Shown: one piece after another, positions 35,234-45,066 of the stretch
Layout: the number at the start of each line of letters is the position of its first letter
Position numbering within the stretch: the stretch's first letter is position 1
Assembly: GCA_029990175.1 (NCBI GenBank)
Contig: JARKIP010000051.1
Coordinates: forward strand, 1,752,501-1,816,500
DNA: 64,000 nucleotides
Source of the DNA: Petunia secreta
Lineage: Eukaryota; Streptophyta; Magnoliopsida; Solanales; Solanaceae
Reading direction: 5' to 3'
Notes under the pieces: generated by a model
Database searches by the model: none
What the model was told of the DNA's origin: nothing
The model's input: the letters and a program-made list of their open reading frames with translations, nothing else
Made by a program: the position numbers and the translations under genes

Positions 35234-38009
35234 GCAATAAAGGTTTTGACCATAAAGGTTTCCAATTGTTTGCAACTAGCATGCCTAATTTATTTGGTTT
35301 TTTTTTTTATATATCTGTTTGTTTGGTTTGCCTTATAAAGCATGTATTGTATTAATTTGTGCATAATCTGCATTCCGTTCATATTTCCTTCCTCATGGAG
35401 CCTGTCAATTCTCTTTCACCTCCTCGATTTCATCACGGGGTACCCGCTTGACGGGTAGTTATGCAGGAAGGGAATTGCCCTTACCTCACTCTTTGAAACT
35501 TCTTTCGTGTCACCAAAAGTTAGTTCGGGATATTGAGATTGCCTGGTTTTGTCATGGCCAGTTCTACTACGTTGTGAGGCCAGGTCTATCCCGCATAGGT
35601 CGATTCAGCCTCAACCGTTAGCCCACTCTTAGAAGGAGATTAGGTCATGCATGCATATACACCTTAGTTTGGGGAAAAGTTCGGCAGATTTGGTTGGTTT
35701 GTGTTTTGGAGATTGCCTGGTGTAGTGAGATCTAAGAGGCGAAGCCCCTGGTGTCTTTAAAAGGATCAGTGGGGTCCCTCTCGTGAATGGCTTTGCGTGT
35801 GTGCAGGCCTATGTTGATTATCCAGCTGCAACTTTATAAAAAATTGAAGTATGCCTGTCGCATACTTGGAGAGCGAAGCCCTTGTGTCTTTGAATGACTA
35901 GTGGGGTCCCTCCTTGAAGACCAGTGCGGTCTTGGCTACCTAGGAAACTGAGAGGCTTGATTAAAGTCGAGGACCAGTGAGGAGCCCTATGAACAAAGTC
36001 AGTGAGCCTTGCAAAACCTAGGAAGCTGAGAGGCTTGTCTTAAGCTAAGGACCAGTGAGGTTTTATTTTGAAAGGCCAATTGGCGCCTTTCGTGATTTGC
36101 AGTCTGGTATTGTGGAAGCAGTTGGAAATTTCTCCCTGGATGTTGTAAATCAATTGGGAATCGTGCTTGGAGGAGTGTGGATGTTTGCAAAAGCTATAGA
36201 GGATTGTTTCGGGTTTTAGGCATTTGGGTTTAGAATTTTGTGCAGATGCTGTGGAGAGCATGAGCTGTGTTAAAATGTTAATTGTCTACCTTGCTTTATT
36301 TGCTCAAAATGCATTAAATACTAGGTGTTGCTTGAAATCCTATGTATGACATGCAAACTATCTTAGTTACTCTTTGTGAGGTTTCTTTTGTTTTGTTTAT
36401 TTCTCTAGCAAATGTTGGATTTGTGAAGTGGCTGACCATCCACCATGCAAAGGTTTCGAGATATGATTGATGGTAGACGCTCTAGCTCGTGAACGATGCA
36501 GTACCAGAAGCTAATGGCATTACTTGAAAGAACTTGGCGATTGAACTTAGTAGCATTATTTTCAATTTTAATTCAGATTGAGGCCCTGAATTGCATTGTA
36601 CTTTAAAGCTTATGTTAATCTGAAGCAACTCATTTTGAATTTATGAAAGTTGAAATAAAATTCATCGCATTCTTATTATATTATTTAAGCTTGCATTTGT
36701 TTATGTTTCAAAATTAAAATTGATAAACCTGCCAAAACTTTGCTAGTGACGTATGGCAAAACAACTGAACAATTTAAACCGATGTACTGAAAAGTTGCTA
36801 TCTGCGCTCTTTGGATATCGCACTATCTGTTAGAACTTCAACTGGGGCAGTTTTTATTTGTTGGTAATTGGCATTGAAGCAGTGATGCAGAACTACGCAC
36901 GGTCTGATTCTCGAGGAGGGATACGTAGGCTCCCCCATCGGGCTCGACCCTTTAGCATTTAAATTTTTATTCTCCCCCAAGAAGGACAACTGGGGCAATT
37001 TTGCAAAGCATGTTAGAGATGCGCAAGATAATAACTGGGGCAGAATTTTGCAAGAAGCGGCGTTGGTTGTTAAAGATGAGTTGGCAAGAATTATGTAATT
37101 GGTTAAGCAAACAGTGCAAAGTCTAAGGCAAAGGACGTTCAGTTTGTTTTAAAATGTGTTACAAGTTTGAGTCAAGGCAAAATTTTCAAAATGCATCTTT
37201 GACTTCATTTGCATGCTTATTTCACTCGCTATATTGCATTAAAATATTTTATCTTGCCTCTATTTTTCAAAGTCTATGCTATTTGAGTTCATGAGCCAAG
37301 TTTCTGAAAGCAATTTGCAAATCCAAGTCCAATGAAGACGAGGAAGCAGCAGAAGCAGCAAGATCAGGATGGAGTCTGCACAAATCAAACGCTTCCCCTT
37401 TCCTCCCCAAAGCTAACAATTTTTCTTTGAGAGCAGGAACATGAAAGTTTGCAATGAAAGGATCATTCACATTATGGATGAACAATTTATTGAAGTCGCA
37501 TTCACAATTACCTTGTAAATTGCGTCGCATTGCCCTTTTCACGACTTAAAGCATTATGCTTTGTCATGAGTTATTGCCGAGCAGGCGGCATTTCTACCCC
37601 TATGACTTTAATTCCTAATAGGCGACAAAGCCGAGGCTTGTTTTGCATTTTCAAAACTAAGCCATATAGGGCATCACTTTGTTTGAGGTTATAATCCGCA
37701 CAAGGCCATCCTTGCCGGATTGTCTCGCCAATTGATTTATCAATGGCTATCGCACCGACTACATTTCCGCACTACTTTGCTCTGAACTTTGTTTTGAATT
37801 ATGTCTTCGCACTTGCTTTTAAATTAACGCCTTGCTTTACTCTTTCAGGTTGACCACCAGGCGGGGCTTCTCCCTTGTTGGACTTTCACGCCTATTGATT
37901 CGCTAAATCGCTTTTGCGTTGCTTTACATTTTACGCTAAATTGCTTTGCACTTGTTTTCAATTATGCCTTTGCACTTGCTTTATATTATGAACCGCTTTA
38001 CTTTTAACT
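35234..38009. other. Non-coding interior of the nested element, first part
   Basis: No gag or pol motif in any frame. Short diverged repeats occur around 35730-36060: GCGAAGCCC...TGGGGTCCCTC and AGGACCAGTGAGG each appear twice or more. A minus-strand frame at 37279-37542 has no recognisable family. Confidence 0.6.
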
Positions 38010-38027
38010 TAGCAGGTTAACAGGTCA

Positions 38028-38420
38028 GCCCCGAGACCCTCCTTGCTTCGTGTCGGACCGGTTCGCCAGCTGATTTGTAGACAATCAATTCCAAGACCCT
38101 CCTTGCTTCGTATCGGACCGGTTCGCCAGTTGATTTGTAGACAATCAATTCCAAGACCCTCCTTGCTGCGTGCCCGACCGGCTTGCCAGTTGATTTGTCA
38201 AGATGTTCAAATTGCCTTGCACTTGCTTTCAATCATGACTTTGCACTTTCTTTATATTATGAACCGCTTTACTTTTAGCTTAGCAGGTTAACAGGTCAGT
38301 CCTGAGACCCTCCTTGCTTCGTGCCGGACCGGTTCGCCAGCTGATTTGTTCGACAATCAACCCCAAGACCCTCCTTGCTTCATGCCCGACCGGCTTTCCA
38401 GTTGATTTGTCAAGATTGTT
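38028..38420. repeat. 60-bp tandem repeats in the nested element
   Basis: Units begin near 38032, 38092 and 38152 at exactly 60-bp spacing, each with GACCCTCCTTGCTTCGT, GACCGGTTCGCCAG and TTGATTTGT. A second group follows at about 38304 and 38364 after a ~90-bp gap. Copies differ by a few substitutions. Confidence 0.88.
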
Positions 38421-38521
38421 GAAAATGCTTTGCATTATGCCTTCGCACTTGCCTTATTACTTCGCCAGTGGATGGGAAGACGATTTATCAAAGATATTGC
38501 AGCTTGCATTTACAAATTACG

Positions 38522-39560
38522 TCATGCCTACCGTAAGCAATCGGGGGCCTTATTATGAGTCTATCGTGAGCAAGCGAAGACTTCATTAGCATTGAAGCCT
38601 ACCATAAGCAATTGAAGGCCTTATTCTGAAGCCTGTCATAAGCAATTAAAGGCTTTTTTATTATTGATCCTACCATAAGCAATCGGGGGATCTTATTATC
38701 AAGTCTATCGTGAGCAAGCGAAGACTTCATTAGCATTGAAGCCTACCATAAGCAATTGGAGGCCTTATTCTGAAGCCTGTCATAAGCAATTGAAGGCTCT
38801 TTTATTATTGATCCTACCGTAAGCAATCAGGGGATCTTATTATCAAGTCTATCGTGAGCAAGCGAAGACTTCATTAGCATTGAAGCCTACCATAAGAAAT
38901 TGGAGGCCTTATTCTGAAGCCTATCATAAGCAATTGAAGACTCTTTTATTATTGATCCTACCGTAAGCAATCGGGGGATCTTATTATCAAGTCTATCGTG
39001 AGCAAGCGAAGACTTCATTAGCATTGAAGCCTACCATAAGCAATTGGAGGCCTTATTCTGAAGCCTATCATAAGCAATTGAAGGCTCTTTTATTATTGAT
39101 CCTACCGTAAGCAATCGGGGGGGGGGGGGGGGGTCTTATTATCAAGTCTATCGTGAGCAAGCGAAGACTTTATTAGCATTGAAGCCTACCATAAGCAATT
39201 GGAGGCCTTATTCTGAAGCCTATCATAAGCAATTGAAGGCTCTTTTGTTATTGATCCTACCGTAAGCAATCAGGGGTTTTATTATCAAGTCTATCGTGAG
39301 CAAGTGAAGACTTCATTAGCATTGAAACCTACCATAAGCAATTGGAGGCATTATTTTAAAGCATATCATAAGCAATTGAAAGCTCTTTTGTTATTGATCC
39401 TACCGTAAGCAATCGGAGGTCTTATTATCAAGTCTATCGTGAGCAAGCGAAGACATCGTTATCATTTGAAGCCTACCATAAGCAATTGGAGGCATTATTT
39501 TGAAGCCTATCATAGGCAATTGAAGGCTCTTTTGTCATTGTTCCTACCGTCAACCATCAG
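38522..39560. repeat. Higher-order tandem array: ~144-bp unit made of four ~36-bp subunits, about seven copies
   Basis: The phrase AAGCCTACCATAAG recurs at about 38594, 38738, 38882, 39027, 39181, 39325 and 39468, spacing 143-145 bp except where a G run adds length. Each unit holds four related subunits: one with CCTACCATAAGCAATTGGAG, one with CCTATCATAAGCAATTGAAG, one with CCTACCGTAAGCAATCGGGG and one with CTATCGTGAGCAAGCGAAG, of alternating ~34 and ~38 bp. A 17-base G run (39117-39133) replaces the five Gs of the other copies. No coding sense is apparent. Confidence 0.92.
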
Positions 39561-40792
39561 TTTCTCAAATATCATTCGCCTTGTCACATATGCCGCACAA
39601 ATCTATTTCTTCCTTTTTTCATTATAGCTTTTGCTTTATTATTCACTCGTTTTCTAATGCATTTACTTTAAATTTGCAGAAATTGAACATCAGATTCAAT
39701 AAGAACTGAAGGCATTCAATGCTTTGCAGCACTATTAATACAAGCAACAGGACCCAGCTTTGCTTATTTGTTTTGCATTATCTTGCCTTTATTAATCCAA
39801 TTTGCAACTTTATTTTGCAGGCCGCTGTCAAAATTAGGCTCGTTCACCTTATAATCGAACGTTTAAGGCTCGTTCGCATTATAATCGAACATTTTAGGCT
39901 CATTCGCCTTATAATTGAATGTTTGGGCTCGTTCGCCTTATAAAATGAACGTTATGTTACCTGCATAGGATATAGATTAGCCAAGTCAACTTGAGATATT
40001 ATGTCTCGTTAGTCAACTTATCTTGTGAAACCCTTGCATTTTACAATTCGTTCTTGCTTTACTTATTGTCTTGCTTTACTGTTTCAGAATAAGGATCAGC
40101 TTAGAGGTTCTCCGGGCGGAGTACTTTGTCAGTTGATCAAAGGAAGAACTTATCGATGATGCCGCAACCCGCATTTACAATTTTATCACTTTATTTATTT
40201 CTTTTTCCAATTATTACAGTTTATTAGCAGTTGCACGCTTACCGCTTGTTGAGATTATTGCAGGATTTTAGCAGCACCGCAGCAGCGTTTGAAGAATAAC
40301 ATGGAGCTTCTCTTAGCGACGAACCGGGGCAATCGTTGATATGAGATAGACTCGTTAACGAAGACCTGAAGAATCGCACCCGCATAAGTCATCCACCCTA
40401 GAGGTAAGTCTCTTTTTAACCCTGAGTCTGAGGTTTGAGATTGAAGACAAGATGGCTCGGTTATCGAGGTGCAGTGAAAGCTATGTCCGTGTAAACCCCT
40501 CTTTATGGGTGTATCGTCGACCACATCTTCATAACTTGGGTGATTACAAGCCTATTTTCCCGCGCTCGAGTAGTCGTTACTATCTCGTCTTTGATTTTCA
40601 AGCCGCGTCGAACTACATATGGCCTGATTCTCTTTCAGCCCGAGATATGTAGGCAACTTAGAAACCGAAGTTCGGCCATGTCCATAAGCCTCGCATTTTG
40701 ATCCTAGGAATCAGAGTCTTGGCTTTACCGTGACAAAATTGGCTTTCACATCAACTTTCTTTACCCTGAAAACTCTTTCATCCTTTTCGGGT
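39561..40792. other. Non-coding interior of the nested element, last part
   Basis: Includes four diverged ~34-bp repeats at about 39835-39955 (GGCTCGTTCGCCTTATAATCGA type). No gene motif seen. Confidence 0.6.
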
Positions 40793-40801
40793 AAAGAGGG
40801 G
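40793..40801 (+). other. Polypurine tract of the nested element
   Basis: AAAGAGGGG (followed by CAGC) directly precedes the 3' LTR at 40806. Confidence 0.8.
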
Positions 40802-40805
40802 CAGC

Positions 40806-41001
40806 TGTTGATATCCAATTTTGTCCCGGAATTTTCAATTAGCGTCTAAATTATGTTAAAATAAGGTTAAAATTTTATAATAAATTAAGTTAATAATTTT
40901 AACGTAAAAAGGCCATAATTGTCATTCATTTTGAATCCCGGCCTATTTACGCGACACCCAATTTTTCTAGCCCAATTTGTAAATTACCCTAATCATTTTA
41001 C

Positions 41002-41098
<97 letters not shown>

Positions 41099-43493
41099 TT
41101 ATCCCTTAAACCCTAGCCCCCATTCACTATTCACCATCTTCCCCACTAAAAAACCCTCATCTCCTTTACAACACAAAAATTCAGATCTAATCACTAATCA
41201 TCTCCCTCACCCAACACCATCGTCCTCAACCCCTCCTCCTCTCTTTAAACACTACCCGTTCCATACATATTCACACACTACATACTTTTTGTCCATGTGA
41301 ACTAAACCTCACTAAACCCTTATCACTGCTTCCACATTTTCGGTTCTTTGTTACCTTATACAGCTGATTTGGTTAATGGGTCGTTGGAATTTGTCGATTC
41401 CATGCCCGAAAAAGGGTTTCATTCAAGTGGTTATTTACAGGTTGGATATGCAGTACCAGCAGATTTACCAAAAGATGATGAAGGGCTTGAGATATTGAAA
41501 CTTGGTATCTTTCAGGATATCATTTCTGCTTCGGCTAAAAAGGGAATTACTAAGCTCTTCCCTATTCAGATCTGTTAGCAATTCGGGGTGATTGTGTTGT
41601 CTTCAAGCGTGATTGGTTGAGCACTCCAATCCTGTTATTTTGGTTCTTGTTAATCGTGGCTTATAGTGGCCCTTGATTAGCCAATTTGTTGATTCACCCG
41701 TTATTGTGGTTTGTCCCTCTATTTTATTTGGATCTGTGATTCAAAACTGAAAAAGGGATTGGGAGTGGTAGCGACGCTGTTGGCGTTGCTCCTCCTCTTC
41801 TCTCCATTTTGGCATCGTGTTTCTTTTAATCACTGGATTTCTGTTTTCCGTTCACCGGAAGTTGACTGGAAAAACCCATGTTGGTCCCGTGTTCGTTTGC
41901 TTCTACTGATTTGATTTGAAATTCCGGCGGCTATGAGTTCTGTGTCGCCGAAAAAGGCTATATACTTGTCGCGTTTGTTCGTTTGTTTGTACTGGATTCG
42001 TTGGTTTGTATTGGTTTGCTCTGTTCCATTCGATTGTGGGTCGGATCCCTACTGTATTGGGCTATAATTTTTGATCAATACACTTGTTGCTATCAATTTT
42101 GCTTGGATCTTTGAACACTGTTGGGCCCACGTTAATTCCCTTACTGTGTGTTGTGGATTCCTGATGTGGCTTGACATTTGATCCGAATTGAATGCCGTTG
42201 TTTACACTAAGTCCTTTGGACATTATTTACTGATTACGGATAAATGCTACACCGATTATGGCCTATGTGGAAAATATTTAATTTGAGGTGTATGGACTGA
42301 TTTGAACTCGATACTACATCTGGCCAATGAAAATAAATATACACGTATTGAGGCCTCAGGATAGATTTGAACATGATACTACACTTGAACCGTCCCGTTC
42401 CCGTGTCCCTAAAGCAAAAGGCGATGATGAATGCACTTTAATGCAAAGCAAGTTGAATAGAGTAGTGGATTTGGTACTTGGCGTGGCAACCGGCCCGGGC
42501 TCCGTATTTGCAGCCGTATCAATATCCCGAGCCTCTATTCGACGCGCCATACAAACCTGAGCCTAAATTTTGCAAAACAACCCCCGTTACTATTATTATT
42601 ATTTTATTACTACTATTATTATTATTATATATTCTATTATTATTATTATTATTATTATTATTTTATTATTATTATTATTATCACTTTATTACTTTATTAT
42701 TTATTTTATTTCATTAATTATTATACCTTATTATCGTACTAATCCAATTTTACTTGTTTGTTTTGCGAGGTACAGTTTGGCACGAATAATTTATGGACGA
42801 GTTTGGCTAACTCACGAATGGGAATAATCCATTGCATTGAAGACATTTGGGGATTGAATTCGGACCCGAGCATTCAGAAATAAGACTTAGTAATTTTAGA
42901 AAATTCAAGACTCCCACGAGTTGATTAATTTCCCAGTTCTATCCTTTACTTTGCATTCCTTTCCTTAGAGATATTTACACAAATAAATGTATAGAATATT
43001 TTATTTGTCAATAATATTTGATTGTTTGTATGTTGTTTTACTTTACGTTCATTGCCTTTTATTGTGAAGTCATTATTTAATTTATTGTAAAATTGGGGCC
43101 GTCTTAGCAAATACGTGCAAGTAAAAGAATATTTTGCAAATAAGCTTTTATTCGATTAATTATTATTATTATTATTATTATTACTATTTTTAAATAATTC
43201 TTTTGAAAGAAAAGCACACTTGTAAATATTTGGAAACCTGTCGGATTAACCGTATTTTACGAAATTTCGGATGTGGCTTAAAAACCTTCTTCCGAAATTA
43301 ATAAAACCTCTTACCTTTAGAATCTCTGAAAAGACTGTCTTTTTCCTAAAACGGAGTTTTTGCACGCATTTGTTAATTTTGTTCCCTGTTTTCCTTAAAT
43401 TGGGTGGTGACTCCAAAAACTCCAAAAGAGTTAGTCCATCCTATCGATATTCCGAAATTTATCCTTTTCGGGGGTAATTTTTGGGGTTCAACA
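40806..43493 (+). repeat. 3' LTR of the nested element
   Basis: 2688 bp and colinear with 32594-35212 with few substitutions. The extra length is mostly an (AT)46 microsatellite at 41005-41096, where the 5' LTR has only a short AT run; the (TTA)n region near 42590-42680 also differs. Confidence 0.95.
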
Positions 43494-43534
43494 ACCCCCT
43501 TCTAGTGTCTTAAGAAGGTGCTTTAAGCGTAACA
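43494..43534 (+). repeat. 3' LTR of the copia element, last part
   Basis: ACCCC (target duplication of the nested element), then CTTCTAGTGTCTTAAGAAGG and on to AAGCGTAACA; colinear with 22935-22975 of the 5' LTR. Confidence 0.93.
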
Positions 43535-43858
43535 CCTCTAATTACCAAATATTCGACGTCTTCTTCTTTGGGGATTAATTAGCACAATATCGTTGATATA
43601 AAGAAAGTAAATGATAAGATTGTAACAATAATCTTCTCCATATTCTATAAAGTTAGAACTTAGAAACTACAATTGTTAAGTATCCTAATTCTAACCTTTT
43701 CTTTCAATAGCCATATAAAATGTATGGATAAAAGTAATCAAACTCACATCGTTGTAGTAAAAAATCAATGCTTTTCTTGTATTTACGGATCTCGATGAAA
43801 GTGAAAAATGTTATCAAAGCTTGAACTTCAACAAACCACCAGAAAAGCATTGAACCTT
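43535..43858. other. Short spacer between two retrotransposons
   Basis: AT-rich host sequence. Its continuation lies beyond the gypsy element at 55445. No gene recognised. Confidence 0.5.
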
Positions 43859-43863
43859 GTTTT

Positions 43864-44522
43864 TGTTTAACCGTAATTTAGTTTTATTAGGTTAAGTCAC
43901 AATTAAATTTATAAAGCGGAGTCACGGTCAATAATCGAGATTAAATGCTCTTTATGAAAAGATATGAATGACGGTAATAAATACGAAGAAATAAAGATGC
44001 AATCAATGCGATACAATAAATGAATATTTGAACAAAAGGAACCGTGCTCAGGCCGTATAGACTTGATCAAATTCCCTTCCTCGTACTCTTTATGATATTC
44101 AATCAATGGAACAATAAATGAGATCTTTCGATTATCAGCAGTAGTAATAAATATTGACTGAAGATAAAGAATTGGATGTTAGTAAATAGTTTGAATACAA
44201 GTGTCTGTTCAAAGAAGCATTCGTCCCCATGCTTGTGATCTAAATTACAATATATAGATAACTATGTCTCCGTTCACAAGCAGTTGTAACTCCTTAGTCG
44301 AGCGGTTACGTTGTTTATGGATAAGATTTCTATTCTGAACTGGCTTGATCGATGAGCTGCGACTTTTCTGGCCGTAGCGACTGTTCATCTGTCCGTTGCA
44401 ACTGTCCATCTTCGATTCTATCCATTGCCTTTATGTCCATTCACAGCCATGTGTCGTCTATACGTCGTCCTACGTGGATGCTTAGTCACCAAATTTGGTG
44501 ACGACGGATTTGACCCAATACT
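43864..44522 (-). repeat. 3' LTR of the gypsy element
   Basis: 659 bp and the same length as 54786-55444. Its inner end reads ...AATACT where the other copy has ...AATACA, so the canonical inner TG (minus strand) is changed. Confidence 0.95.
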
Positions 44523-44904
44523 CGGGCAGAGAATCTGGTCGAGGAGTGGAAAGCGAGTTTTGAGCGGGAAAGAACTTTTTGGAATTTTTCCCAAGTAACA
44601 TATTTGAGTCCTTGTACTCGTATTTGGATGCTGCCCGTTGAACTCCTCATAGGCTTTTGATTGAGTGACGTTTTATCAGTATGAGCATTAAATGCTCCGC
44701 TAAAGACAAAACGTGCAAGTTGTCAATTCCATTCCACTTTTTACTGAAAAGTAACTGTTTGCGCGTTCCGAGACTGCAGGTGTGATGATTAAACTGCGCC
44801 TACTCACGTCTTGCACGTCCCAAGGCAAGAAACCGTCACTCCGATTTTTATTTCATTACTTTCTTTAACGGCTAGATTTATTCACCCCTTGCGCGGATGT
44901 TTGC

Positions 44905-44944
44905 CACGTGTAGGGTGGGTCAGGTTTCACCAACTCTATAAATA
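44905..44944 (+). promoter_or_regulatory. Promoter-like G-box and TATA box for the antisense gene
   Basis: CACGTG (44905-44910) and TATAAATA (44937-44944) lie on the plus strand 162 and 123 bases upstream of the antisense start codon at 45067, with a CAT-rich leader between. TATA-to-ATG spacing is ordinary for a plant gene. This suggests independent transcription of the antisense ORF; the sites are seen, their use is inferred. Confidence 0.55.
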
Positions 44945-45066
44945 TGATTTCCACCATCCTGAATTCTTTTTACTGCATTCCAAATCTCATTCAAACCTTC
45001 AAAGCTTTAAAACGCCCTTTTAAAACCCTCTAAAACGCAGAAAATTCTTCCAATTGTCTGGTTCAA

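Larger units (their letters stand above)
32594..43493 (+). mobile_element. Nested non-autonomous LTR retrotransposon (LARD-like), 10.9 kb
   Basis: Inserted in the copia 3' LTR with a perfect 5-bp target duplication ACCCC (32589-32593 and 43494-43498). It has 2.6-2.7-kb LTRs starting TGTTGA and ending TTCAACA, a Tat/Ogre-like primer-binding site, a 5.6-kb interior without any gag or pol frame, and a polypurine tract. This is the structure of a large retrotransposon derivative that would need proteins from an autonomous element; the primer site points to a Tat/Ogre helper. The interior carries several tandem arrays. Confidence 0.93.
22080..43534 (+). mobile_element. Sirevirus-like Ty1/copia retrotransposon, interrupted by a nested element
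   Basis: Without the insertion at 32594-43493 the element is about 10.5 kb: 896-bp 5' LTR, initiator-Met primer-binding site, gag with zinc knuckles, protease-integrase-RT-RNase H in copia order, a 3' accessory ORF, polypurine tract, and 3' LTR. Length, the extra ORF after pol and a gag with a long coiled-coil C-terminus fit the Sirevirus clade. All coding parts carry stops or frameshifts. LTR copies differ by a few percent at a rough eye count. The flanks GAAAA (22075-22079) and CCTCT (43535-43539) do not match, so no target duplication is visible. Confidence 0.88.

Noticed and set aside
37279..37542. Minus-strand frame in the nested element as a small gene
   Set aside because: Isolated, no family resemblance, no splice partners, and in a repeat-rich non-coding interior.
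38522..39560. Regularly spaced repeats that could suggest a CRISPR-like array
   Set aside because: Spacers are themselves repeats, the unit is 144 bp with four related subunits, and the context is a plant LTR element; it is tandem satellite-like DNA.
40919..41116. Open frame with a long Ile-Tyr repeat
   Set aside because: It is translation of the (AT)n microsatellite in an LTR.
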